NCBI GenBank assembly: GCA_963774625.1
Contig: CAVZFQ010000013.1
Coordinates: 372,001 to 436,000, forward strand
DNA from: VAXT01 sp963774625
GTDB lineage: Bacteria > Actinomycetota > Thermoleophilia > Gaiellales > Gaiellaceae
Direction: 5' to 3'
DNA length: 64,000 nt
Within the stretch, counting starts at the first letter, position 1, and the number at the start of each line of letters is the position of its first letter. Shown piece by piece: positions 25,685 through 32,884 of the stretch. Made by a program: the position numbers and the translations under genes. Below the pieces are notes generated by a model. It made no database searches. It saw only the letters and a list, made by a program, of their open reading frames with translations, and was not told the origin of the DNA.

Positions 25685-26577
25685 GTCGCAGCCTCGAGCT
25701 CGCCGCGCAGCGCGACGAGCGCGTCGATCGCCTCGTCCTTCATCTGCGTGTCAATCGGGTGCTCACTGAAGCGCGCTCGCTCGAACAGGTTCGTCAGCCT
25801 GCCGATCGAGTGAGCGCTCGCCTGCACACCGGTGAGGATCCGCTCCAGATACTCGAAGGGGGCCTCGTACGCGTAGCGCGGGAGCCCCCGGGCGCCGAGC
25901 GTCCGCTCCATCCCCGAATAGGCGCGGATCACGGCACGGCGCGGATCACGCTCGGCGCGCAGCTCGGCGATCATGTCGCCGAGGGCCCCCGCGACGACCG
26001 CGGCGGCTCCCCCCGGCGGAAGCAAGCCGATTCGCCGCCTGCGCGTCACGACAACCGTGCCGGCGACGGCGACCCCGAATGCGAGCACCACCGAGCCGAC
26101 GACGAGAAACGGCAGCCAGCCCGGGTCCTCACGGGCTGCGCGGCGGCGGGGCTGCTGCGAGCCACCGGTCCCGGTCCCAGGCGCCGTCTGCGTGACGTCC
26201 GGCGTCGACCTCGGTCGCCAGCCCAGCTCGTTCAACTGCCGTACGACCACCACGACGAGGGTCAGTACGACGGCGACGACACCGACGGTCCGCAGCGTGG
26301 ACTTCCAGCCGGATTGACGCGTGCCGATCGACTGTCCGCGCTGGAGAAAAGCAGCCCAGACGATGAGGACCGCCCCCAGCGGGAACAGCATCAGGCCGAG
26401 CACGGTCAAGTAATCGACGATCTGGTCGGAAGGCGTCTGGGCGGGCGCGCTCTTTCCCGCAGCGGGCGCCCGGGCGCGGCTGGCCAGAGCTGCAACGGCC
26501 AGGAGAGCGGTGATCACCACGGCAACCGCCGCGGCCCGCGCTCCTCGCGGCACTCGCCCCGCGGAGCCTTCGATCAT
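25681..26577 (-). CDS. DUF4129 domain membrane protein
   Basis: The 298-residue protein has a signal-type N-terminal helix, two more helices, a Pro/Thr/Arg linker, a further helix and a C-terminal DUF4129 domain: RRAVIRAYSGMERTLGARGLPRYAYEAPFEYLERIL. It probably heads the MoxR-DUF58 operon. In related clusters these proteins act with transglutaminase-like partners; none is found here. Confidence 0.82.
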   Translation of the reverse strand: MIEGSAGRVPRGARAAAVAVVITALLAVAALASRARAPAAGKSAPAQTPSDQIVDYLTVLGLMLFPLGAVLIVWAAFLQRGQSIGTRQSGWKSTLRTVGVVAVVLTLVVVVVRQLNELGWRPRSTPDVTQTAPGTGTGGSQQPRRRAAREDPGWLPFLVVGSVVLAFGVAVAGTVVVTRRRRIGLLPPGGAAAVVAGALGDMIAELRAERDPRRAVIRAYSGMERTLGARGLPRYAYEAPFEYLERILTGVQASAHSIGRLTNLFERARFSEHPIDTQMKDEAIDALVALRGELEAAT

Positions 26578-26596
26578 GCCCCGACCTTAGATCACG

Positions 26597-27463
26597 CTAG
26601 ACGAGCACCCTCAGCACGTCTCGCTCGCACTCGAACTGAGCGGCGTCGACGTCGCCGAGGTCCTCGCCGTCGACCTGGAGCGGCTGCGGAGAGTCGCAGC
26701 GGATCTCGATGCGGTCGAGATCGTGACCGTAGATCGCGTCGCGCGGCCTGGCGCGGCCCGTGGCCAGGGCGAGCAGGAGGCGCGGAACGCCGGCGGCGCT
26801 GACCTTACGCGGCGCCAGCAAATCCAGGCCGAGCTCGAACCGGGCCTCCGGTGCGACGTGTACCGGCACGGGCCCCGCGTAGGTGTACGGGTCGCAGTTG
26901 GCGACGAGGGCAAAGGCGGCGCGCCCCTCGCCAACAACCTCGAGCGCGGGCTCGAAGCGAGCGCGACGCTCAGCCACCACCTGCACGACCGTCAAGGCGA
27001 ACATCAGGTTCCCGGAACGGCCCCGCTCCTCCGTGCGGCCCCGGCGATCAACGCGGCGCACCACCTCGGCGGTGAGGCCGATCCCCGCGGCGAACGCGAA
27101 CCGCCGGCCGTTGACGCGCCCGAGCGAGATGCGGCGCTGCTTGCCCTCAACCAGTTTCCGCGCGACGGCGATCGGGTCGCGCGGCAGGCCGAGCGCACGC
27201 GGCAGCACGTTCGCGCCCCCACCCGGGATGAACCCGATCGGCACGTCTGCGTCGAGCCCGTTCAGCGCCTCGTTGAATACGCCGTCGCCCGAGAGAACGT
27301 AGAGAGCCGAGCGCCCTCGAGCCTCACGCGCCAGCTCGGTCGCATGGCCCGGATGCTCCGTGCGCCGAACCTCGACATCGCCGAGCACCTCGGTCACGGC
27401 GGCAACGCGCCCATCCGAGACCGCGCTCGCGAAGGGGTTGACGATCAGGAGCGGCCGCTGCAT
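26597..27463 (-). CDS. Diacylglycerol kinase family lipid kinase
   Basis: The 288-residue protein has the DAGK catalytic pattern: LLIVNPFAS, the nucleotide loop VLSGDGVFNEALNGL (usually GGDGT, here SGDGV) and FIPGGGANVLPRALGLP. It phosphorylates a lipid such as diacylglycerol or an undecaprenol-like substrate. ATG at 27463 is chosen. The divergent VOC gene begins only 11 bases away. Confidence 0.88.
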   Translation of the reverse strand: MQRPLLIVNPFASAVSDGRVAAVTEVLGDVEVRRTEHPGHATELAREARGRSALYVLSGDGVFNEALNGLDADVPIGFIPGGGANVLPRALGLPRDPIAVARKLVEGKQRRISLGRVNGRRFAFAAGIGLTAEVVRRVDRRGRTEERGRSGNLMFALTVVQVVAERRARFEPALEVVGEGRAAFALVANCDPYTYAGPVPVHVAPEARFELGLDLLAPRKVSAAGVPRLLLALATGRARPRDAIYGHDLDRIEIRCDSPQPLQVDGEDLGDVDAAQFECERDVLRVLV

Positions 27464-27474
27464 GGTGGCGGACA

Positions 27475-27807
27475 ATGCCAAGGATCGACCACGTCGCCTT
27501 CGAGACCGACGATCCTGATGCGCTCGCCGCCTTCTATGAGCGGATCTTCGGAGCGCGGGTCGTCAAGGAGCCCGGTCATCCGGTGATGGCCTATCTCGGC
27601 AACACGGGAGTTGCCGTGCACGGGACGGGCGGCCCCGGGCCGCACACAGGGGTGCGCGTGACGGAAGCGGAGCGCGCCGAGATCCGGCGTCGGCTCGACC
27701 AGGCCGGGATCGAGTGGCGCGAGCGCGATCACGACATCGCCGTCGGGCTCTTCTTCACCGACCCGGACGGCCGGACGATCGAGGCGATCACGTACCGCGA
27801 GGGTTAG
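27475..27807 (+). CDS. VOC family (glyoxalase/bleomycin resistance-type) protein
   Basis: The 110-residue protein has the paired beta-alpha-beta-beta-beta units of VOC proteins: IDHVAFETDDPDALAAFYERIFG and GLFFTDPDGRTIEAITYRE. Metal-ligand candidates are His6 and the C-terminal Glu. Its substrate is not clear. Its last codons overlap the convergent TetR gene by four bases. Confidence 0.85.
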   Translation: MPRIDHVAFETDDPDALAAFYERIFGARVVKEPGHPVMAYLGNTGVAVHGTGGPGPHTGVRVTEAERAEIRRRLDQAGIEWRERDHDIAVGLFFTDPDGRTIEAITYREG

Positions 27808-28379
27808 CCAGGTGTCGCGTACCCACGCATGCCGTCGATGAGCAGCGCGTAGAAGCGATCGGCCAGCTCGTCGGTGTCGCGCCCCGGCTGCAGCCAGGTG
27901 TACGCCCAGTTGGCCGCCGACAGCATGAGGAGCGCGGCCGTCGCATCGTCCAGGTCTGTGCGCAGCTCGCCGAGCTCCCGGCCCTCGCGGAAGAACGCGC
28001 GGATTCGATCCTCGTAGCGCCGGCGCTCGGCGACGATCTCGTCACGCTGTGCGCCCTCGAGGTACCGCCATTCGCGGACGAAGACGGTCGCGACGTCGAG
28101 TTGCTCGGCGACGACGCGCAGGTGGCCGCGGAGAGCGAGGCGGATCTTCTCCGTGGCCCGCAGCTGCTCCGGAATCGCGTCCAGCGCCGCGTGGAAGGCG
28201 TCGGCGCCGTCGCGCATGGTCTCGTAGAGCAGGTCGTGCTTCGAGTCGATGTGGGCGTAGAGCGAGCCCTTCTGGACGCCCATCGCCTTGGCCAGATCGC
28301 CGATCGACGTGCCGTGGTAGCCCTTTTCGGCAAACAAACGCGCCGCTTCACGGGTCAACTGCGAGCGTCTCGTGGTCAT
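27804..28379 (-). CDS. TetR family transcriptional regulator (likely of the paa genes)
   Basis: The 191-residue protein has an N-terminal helix-turn-helix, LTREAARLFAEKGYHGTSIGDLAKAMGVQKGSLYAHIDSK, and a C-terminal ligand-binding domain. It is divergent from paaABCD with a palindrome between, so it is probably the phenylacetyl-CoA-responsive repressor (PaaR-like) of that operon and of itself. Confidence 0.88.
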   Translation of the reverse strand: MTTRRSQLTREAARLFAEKGYHGTSIGDLAKAMGVQKGSLYAHIDSKHDLLYETMRDGADAFHAALDAIPEQLRATEKIRLALRGHLRVVAEQLDVATVFVREWRYLEGAQRDEIVAERRRYEDRIRAFFREGRELGELRTDLDDATAALLMLSAANWAYTWLQPGRDTDELADRFYALLIDGMRGYATPG

Positions 28380-28390
28380 AGTAGGATTCA

Positions 28391-28411
28391 GACCCTAACG
28401 ATCGTTCGGTC
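28391..28411. promoter_or_regulatory. Palindromic operator between tetR and paaA
   Basis: The 21-base site has a perfect core AACGATCGTT (28397-28406) flanked by GACC and GGTC, matching at all but two symmetric positions. TetR family operators, and PaaR sites in particular, contain CGATCG-type cores. It could control both divergent genes. Confidence 0.7.
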
Positions 28412-28421
28412 TGGAGGTGTG

Positions 28422-29321
28422 ATGAGCGCGCAAGAGCAGGAGTTTCTCGAGTACGTACAGGGCGGCGGCCAGGTCGAGACGAGTGACTGGATGCCCGACG
28501 ACTACCGGGCGAAGCTCATCAAGTTCATCGAGATGCACGGCAACTCGGAGCTGATGGGCGTCCTGCCGGAGCGCGAGTGGATCCTCCGCGCACCGACGCT
28601 TCAGCGCAAGCTCGCCCTGACGGCGAAGGTGCAGGACGAGGTCGGCCACTCCCAGCTCATCTACCGGGTCGTCGAGGACCTCGGTAAGCCCAGGGCGCAG
28701 TGCCTCGAGGATTTGATCTCGGGCAAGTCGAAGTTCCACAACGTCTTCCACTACCCGACGAAGACCTGGGGTGACGTCGGGGTCATCGCCTGGCTCGTCG
28801 ACGCCGCGGCGATCATCAGCCAGAAGGCGCTGCTCAAGTGCTCGTACGCGCCCTACGCGCGGATCATGAAGAAGATCTGCTGGGAGGAGTCGTTCCACAT
28901 CCTCCATGGGCGCGACGTGATCCTGACGATGATGAACGGCACCGACGAGCAGCGTGAGCTAGTCCAGGAGGCGCTGAATCGCTGGTGGGGCCCGCTGATG
29001 CAGTTCCACGGCAACCCGATCCCGTCCGACGAGGATCCGATGTATCTCTGGCGGATCAAGAGCCAGGGCAACGGCGAGGCGCGCCAGCAGTTCCTCGACG
29101 GCTACGTGCCGCAGATCTGGGAGCTCGGCCTCAGCGTTCCGGACTCGAAGCTGCGCAAGAACGATGACGGCACCTGGGAGTTCACCGAGCCCGACTGGGA
29201 CGAGCTGAAGCACGTCGTCACCGGTCACGGGCCGATGACGCAGGAGCGGCTCGACCTCCGGCGGACGGCTCGCGCCGAAACCGAGTGGGTTCGCCGTGCG
29301 GTGCTCGCCGAAGCAGCGTGA
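28422..29321 (+). CDS. paaA: 1,2-phenylacetyl-CoA epoxidase, catalytic subunit PaaA
   Basis: The 299-residue protein is the di-iron subunit that epoxidises phenylacetyl-CoA. Ligand motifs of the bacterial multicomponent monooxygenase fold are visible: QDEVGHSQ (Glu...His) and CWEESFHILHGRD (Glu...His). GGAGGTGTG precedes ATG at 28422. It is the first gene of paaABCD. Confidence 0.95.
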   Translation: MSAQEQEFLEYVQGGGQVETSDWMPDDYRAKLIKFIEMHGNSELMGVLPEREWILRAPTLQRKLALTAKVQDEVGHSQLIYRVVEDLGKPRAQCLEDLISGKSKFHNVFHYPTKTWGDVGVIAWLVDAAAIISQKALLKCSYAPYARIMKKICWEESFHILHGRDVILTMMNGTDEQRELVQEALNRWWGPLMQFHGNPIPSDEDPMYLWRIKSQGNGEARQQFLDGYVPQIWELGLSVPDSKLRKNDDGTWEFTEPDWDELKHVVTGHGPMTQERLDLRRTARAETEWVRRAVLAEAA

Positions 29322-29605
29322 TCTGGGAGGTCTTCAGGCAAGAGCGAAAGGGACAGCCCTTCGCGCACGCCGGGTCGGTCGAGGCGCCTGACGCAGCCTA
29401 CGCCGACTGGTACGCGCGCGAGCAGTTCGGCCGGCGCGGCGAGTCGATCGCCCTCTGGGTCGTCGCGCGCGAGAACGTCCACGAGATCGGCGAGTTCGTC
29501 GACGAGCTCGAGCGCAACTACCACCGGGTCGACGGCTATCCGCTCAAGGAGAAGCTGAAGGAGGCACGTGAGCGAGCGGGCACAGCTGCTCCTGCCGATC
29601 GCTGA
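29318..29605 (+). CDS. paaB: 1,2-phenylacetyl-CoA epoxidase subunit PaaB
   Basis: The 95-residue protein begins MIWEVFRQERKGQPFAHAGSV and has AREQFGRRGESIALWVV, typical of PaaB, which bridges PaaAC heterodimers. The GTG overlaps the paaA stop (GTGA). It overlaps paaC by 38 bases. Confidence 0.93.
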   Translation: MIWEVFRQERKGQPFAHAGSVEAPDAAYADWYAREQFGRRGESIALWVVARENVHEIGEFVDELERNYHRVDGYPLKEKLKEARERAGTAAPADR

Positions 29606-30140
29606 CGACGAGCTCGTCCTCGGCTGGCGCAACTCCGAGTGGACGGGCATCGCGCCCTTCCTCGAGGAGGACGTGGCCTTTTCGTCGATCGCCCAGAACG
29701 AGATCGGGCACGCGCGGGCGCTCTACCAGCTCGTCGCCGAGGAGCTGGGCACGACCGCCGACGAGCTCGCCTTCGATCGCAAGCCGGAGGAGTACCGCTG
29801 CTCGGCTTTCGTCGAGCTCCGCTTCGTGCCGGACTGGGCGAAGACGATCGCGCGGCATTACCTCTACGAGCAGGCCGACGAGAAGCGCATCCGGGCGCTG
29901 ATGGAGTCGGACGACGCCGAAGTCGCGGGCCTCGCGGCGAAGATCGACCGCGAGGAGGCCTACCACCGGATGCACTCGCAGATGTGGTTCGACCGGCTGC
30001 AGGACGAGCCCCGTTTCGTCGAAGCGGTCGAGGAGCTGCAACCGCTGGTGAACGATCGAGGAGAGCACACGCCCGAGTTCGCCGAGCTCTGGGACGAGAT
30101 GACGATGGTGCGGCGCTCGGTCCCGGGGGCGACGTGGTAA
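29568..30140 (+). CDS. paaC: 1,2-phenylacetyl-CoA epoxidase subunit PaaC
   Basis: The 190-residue structural partner of PaaA keeps the fold (SSIAQNEIGHARALYQ, DREEAYHRMHSQMWF). The GTG at 29568 has AAGGAGG five bases before it, inside the paaB gene. At 190 residues it is shorter than the about 250 usual, mainly in the N-terminal half. Confidence 0.92.
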   Translation: MSERAQLLLPIADDELVLGWRNSEWTGIAPFLEEDVAFSSIAQNEIGHARALYQLVAEELGTTADELAFDRKPEEYRCSAFVELRFVPDWAKTIARHYLYEQADEKRIRALMESDDAEVAGLAAKIDREEAYHRMHSQMWFDRLQDEPRFVEAVEELQPLVNDRGEHTPEFAELWDEMTMVRRSVPGATW

Positions 30141-30619
30141 CCGTCGAGCGCGTCTGGGAGGCCCTGGCCGAGATCCCCGACCCGGAGATCCCGACGATCT
30201 CGCTCGTCGACCTCGGCGTCGTGCGCGACGTCGCCGTCGAGAATGGGCACGTGCGGGTCGAGTTCACGCCGACCTTCCTCGGCTGCCCGGCGCTCGAGGT
30301 GATGCGCGACCAGATGGCCGAGTCGATCCGCGCGCTCGGCGGCGAGCCCGACGTCCAGGTGATCCTCGACGACTCGTGGTCGACGGACCGCATCACGCCG
30401 GAGGGCAGGGAGAAGCTCCGCCGCTCCGGCTTCGCGCCACCGGCCCCCCGCGAGGCCGCCCCGCCGCAGCTCGTCCAGCTCCAGAGCGCCGCGTTCAAAT
30501 GCCCGTACTGCGGCTCGAAGGACACTCGCCTCGAGAACATCTTCGGCCCGACCCCGTGCCGGTCGATCCGCTACTGCGCGAGCTGCCGGCAGCCGTTCGA
30601 GCAGTTCAAGACGATCTGA
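30134..30619 (+). CDS. paaD: PaaD, zinc-binding maturation factor of the epoxidase
   Basis: The 161-residue protein has an MIP18/SufT-like N-terminal domain (EIPDPEIPTISLVDLGVVRDV, FLGCPALEVM) and a C-terminal zinc ribbon, CPYCGSKDT...CRSIRYCASC. It supports cluster or metal assembly of the epoxidase. GTG at 30134 overlaps the paaC stop. The reductase gene paaE is not in this window. Confidence 0.93.
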   Translation: MVTVERVWEALAEIPDPEIPTISLVDLGVVRDVAVENGHVRVEFTPTFLGCPALEVMRDQMAESIRALGGEPDVQVILDDSWSTDRITPEGREKLRRSGFAPPAPREAAPPQLVQLQSAAFKCPYCGSKDTRLENIFGPTPCRSIRYCASCRQPFEQFKTI

Positions 30620-30628
30620 CGCTTTCGG

Positions 30629-30634
30629 TAGCGT
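30629..30634 (+). promoter_or_regulatory. -10 element of the SelW-like gene (leaderless)
   Basis: TAGCGT ends exactly seven bases before the GTG at 30642, the spacing of a leaderless mRNA. TTCAAG at 30605-30610 is a possible -35 box, 18 bases upstream. It implies separate transcription from paaABCD. Confidence 0.5.
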
Positions 30635-30641
30635 TGTCGCC

Positions 30642-30875
30642 GTGGCGCAGATCAGCATTCTCTACTGCCCGGTCTGAGACGGCTATGACGAGCGGGCTGC
30701 GAGTCTCGCGGCCGAGTTGAACGCCGAGACGGAGCACGAGGCGGTCGCCGAGGAGGGCGCCAAGAGTCAGTACGACGTCATCGCCGACGGCGAGCTCGTG
30801 TTCTCGAAGCAGCAGGAGGGCCGCTTCCCGGAGCACGACGAGGTGCGGCAGCTGCTCAGTGGCCGATCCCCATGA
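30642..30875 (+). CDS. SelW-like (Rdx family) selenoprotein with in-frame TGA as selenocysteine
   Basis: Read through the TGA at 30675-30677, the frame gives a 77-residue protein. It opens MAQISILYCPVU, placing U at residue 12 in the CxxU redox motif of the thioredoxin-like SelW/SelT/SelH family. The C-terminal ADGELVFSKQQEGRFPEHDEVRQLL matches the conserved DG-hydrophobic-K-GxFPE pattern. An 8-bp hairpin with loop GTC lies 18-36 nt after the TGA, as bacterial SECIS elements do. The gene should reduce peroxide or thiol substrates. Selenium genes selABCD are not in the window. A stop with pseudogenisation is the alternative. Confidence 0.8.
30695..30713 (+). promoter_or_regulatory. Putative bacterial SECIS hairpin
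   Basis: GGCTGCGA pairs with TCGCGGCC (eight pairs, one G-U) around a three-base loop GTC. The loop starts 26 bases after the TGA and its first base is G, both as expected for SelB-binding bacterial SECIS elements. An outer GAGAC/GTCTC pairing (30676-30680 with 30703-30707) is a competing structure. Confidence 0.65.
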
Positions 30876-31155
30876 ACATCCAGGCAACGAACCACGAGAA
30901 CGCGTAGACCGGCGCCGCGACGAACAGGACGACCCCGAACGGAGTGGTGCTGCTCGGGAGGGCGCGCGTGAGCACCCAGAGCGTCGCCAGCGCAGCAACG
31001 ACGCCGGCGCCGACGACGATTGGCTGCGAACCCAGCCGCCCTGCGTGATCCCAGTGCGAGGTGCCGTCCCCGTAGTAGGAATCGTCTGAGGCAGCATTGA
31101 ACACGAGCCCCGCCAATCCGGCAACCATCACGAAACCGGCGATTAAGTATCTCAT
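30856..31155 (-). CDS. Small membrane protein convergent with the SelW-like gene
   Basis: The 99-residue protein has three helices: LIAGFVMVAGLAGLVFNAA, PIVVGAGVVAALATLWVLT and FGVVLFVAAPVYAFSWFVAWMFM. No family is recognised. TATAAT ends seven bases before its ATG, so it is leaderless. Its 3' end overlaps the SelW-like gene by 20 bases. Confidence 0.65.
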   Translation of the reverse strand: MRYLIAGFVMVAGLAGLVFNAASDDSYYGDGTSHWDHAGRLGSQPIVVGAGVVAALATLWVLTRALPSSTTPFGVVLFVAAPVYAFSWFVAWMFMGIGH

Positions 31156-31161
31156 GTCTGC

Positions 31162-31168
31162 TATTATA
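31162..31168. promoter_or_regulatory. Overlapping divergent -10 elements (TATTATA)
   Basis: On the plus strand TATTAT serves the XRE gene; on the minus strand TATAAT, from the same seven bases, stands seven bases before the ATG of the membrane protein at 31155. GGAG at 31171 can act as ribosome-binding site for the XRE gene. Confidence 0.6.
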
Positions 31169-31181
31169 GCGGAGATGCGAT

Positions 31182-31460
31182 ATGCCGCCTGAGGCCTTCG
31201 AGCGGCTGCGCGAGCGGCTCGCGCACGTCGATCCCGACCAGGGCTGGTTCTTCACGCAGGTCGCCGAGCAAGTTGCCACGCAGCGCAAGGCACGGGATCT
31301 GTCCCAGGCCGAGCTCGCCGAGTTGACCGGCACGACGCAGTCCGCAATCGCGCGGCTCGAGGCCGGCGGGAGGCCGCCCCGGATCGACACCCTGCTTCGG
31401 ATCGCGGAGGCGCTCGACTGCGAGTTGGTCGTCGACCTCCAGCCGCGCGAGGCCTCCTGA
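31182..31460 (+). CDS. XRE family helix-turn-helix regulator
   Basis: The 92-residue protein has a Cro/C1-type motif, ARDLSQAELAELTGTTQSAIARLEAGGRPPRIDTLLRIAEALD, at residues about 37-80. It resembles HigA-type antitoxins, but no toxin gene adjoins it. It probably binds DNA near its own divergent promoter. Confidence 0.85.
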   Translation: MPPEAFERLRERLAHVDPDQGWFFTQVAEQVATQRKARDLSQAELAELTGTTQSAIARLEAGGRPPRIDTLLRIAEALDCELVVDLQPREAS

Positions 31461-31474
31461 GTAGAGTCTTCAGC

Positions 31475-31924
31475 ATGCGGTTGGTCTTGGCCTGCGTCGC
31501 GCTGCTCGTCGTGCTCGGGCTCCCGGGATGCGGGGGCGGCGACGAAGAGAGCGAAGCCTCGTTCGTCGAGCAGGCGGACGTCGTCTGCTCCGAGGCCGAG
31601 CAGGAGATCAGTCGAGTTCCTCAGCCGCAGGATCCCACCGATCCACTTCAGCTCGCGAACTTTCTCGAGCGCGCGGTGCCTGTGGCGAAGGAGCAAAACG
31701 CGGACCTGAAGGAGCTCGAGCGGCCCGCCGAGCAGGAGGCGCAGATCGACGAGTTGATCGCCGCGCTCGATGCTGAAGTCGACGCGGCCGAGCGAATGCT
31801 GGCCGCCGCGAAGAGCGAGGACCGCCAGGCCATTCAGCAACTCCTCACCGAGTCCGGCCTCGCGAGCGCTCAGGCCAAACGCGCCGCCGAGGAGCTGGAC
31901 ATGGCGGTCTGCGGGGCGAGCTAG
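31475..31924 (+). CDS. Lipoprotein of unknown function
   Basis: The 149-residue protein has a signal peptide with lipobox LPGC (cysteine at about residue 19), a short Gly/Asp/Glu linker and a helical body with regular Glu/Ala/Leu spacing and two cysteines (VVCSEAE and MAVCGAS) that could form a disulfide. TAGAGT ends seven bases before the ATG, indicating a leaderless mRNA. Confidence 0.75.
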   Translation: MRLVLACVALLVVLGLPGCGGGDEESEASFVEQADVVCSEAEQEISRVPQPQDPTDPLQLANFLERAVPVAKEQNADLKELERPAEQEAQIDELIAALDAEVDAAERMLAAAKSEDRQAIQQLLTESGLASAQAKRAAEELDMAVCGAS

Positions 31925-32695
31925 CTAACGGCCGGTGAAGCGGGGGTCGCGCTTCTCGAGGAAGGCCGCGACGCCCTCTCTGAAATCCTCGGTCTTCGTC
32001 GCCGCCGCTTGTAGCTGCGCCTCGAGCTCGAGCTGTTCCTCGAGCGTCGCATGGGGAGTGTGGTCGAAGAGTCGCTTGGTCATCCCGATGCCGCGCGTCG
32101 GCAGCTGCGCGTAGGTCTCGGCCAGCTCGGCGGCGCGTGCGGCCAGCCCGTCGCTTTCGACGACCTCGGAGACGAGGCCCCAGGCGTGGGCCTCGGCTGC
32201 TGAGAGACGCCGCCCCGAGCTCATCCACTCGAACGCCCGAGCCGGGCCGAGGAGCCGCGAGATGAAGTACGTGCCCCCGCCGTCGGGGACGAGGCCGATG
32301 TTGATGAACGCGGGCACGAACGTGGCGCTGTCGGCGGCAATCCGGAGGTCGCAGGCGCACGCGAGCGAGAGCCCGGCTCCGGCGGCGGCCCCGTTGACGG
32401 CGGCGATCACCGGCTTCTCGAGCGAGCGGATCGCGAGCACGGTGGGGTGGTAGTTCGCGCGCAGGCGTTCGGAGATGTCGTCCGCGCCCTCCCGGAACTC
32501 GGTCAGGTCCTGGCCGACGCAGAACCCGCGGCCTGCGCCCGTGAGGACGACGGCCCGGACGTCGTCGGCACGAGCATCCTTGAGCGCCGCGAGGAGCTGC
32601 TTTTGCGCCGCGCTCGTCAATGCGTTGAGCACCTCCGGCCGGTTGAGCGTGATCGTCAGGACCCCGCCCTCACGCCCGGTCTCGACTTCTGCCAT
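31925..32695 (-). CDS. Enoyl-CoA hydratase/isomerase (PaaG-like)
   Basis: The 256-residue crotonase has the oxyanion-hole segments GAGRGFCVGQDLTEF and NGAAAGAGLSLACACDLRIA. The glutamate of the first catalytic position is replaced (GAGLSLA) and aspartate follows in GLVPDGGGTYF, the PaaG isomerase pattern, so it may isomerise the ring-epoxide or enoyl-CoA in phenylacetate breakdown. GAGGAGG lies eight bases before ATG at 32695. Confidence 0.88.
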   Translation of the reverse strand: MAEVETGREGGVLTITLNRPEVLNALTSAAQKQLLAALKDARADDVRAVVLTGAGRGFCVGQDLTEFREGADDISERLRANYHPTVLAIRSLEKPVIAAVNGAAAGAGLSLACACDLRIAADSATFVPAFINIGLVPDGGGTYFISRLLGPARAFEWMSSGRRLSAAEAHAWGLVSEVVESDGLAARAAELAETYAQLPTRGIGMTKRLFDHTPHATLEEQLELEAQLQAAATKTEDFREGVAAFLEKRDPRFTGR

Positions 32696-32884
32696 CGCTC
32701 GCGCCTCCTCACCCGTGTGGACGAACCGGCGCCATCTTGGCGCATTTCGGCGTGCCACTCGTGCGCCTGTCCCCGATAGCCTCAACGCCGGAGGCGGAGC
32801 GGGTCAAGAACCCCGGGTGGGTGGGGTCTAAAGCCCCGCTCGCGCGCGCGACGTAGCCCGAGACCGCGGTGCTAGCTTGGAGCG

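Noticed and set aside
30675..30677. TGA as tryptophan or as a simple nonsense mutation
   Set aside because: No other gene here reads TGA as sense, genes end at TGA normally, and the position falls exactly on CxxU with a SECIS-like hairpin.
31182..31924. XRE regulator and lipoprotein as a toxin-antitoxin pair
   Set aside because: The downstream protein has a lipobox and no toxin motif, and has its own leaderless -10 box.
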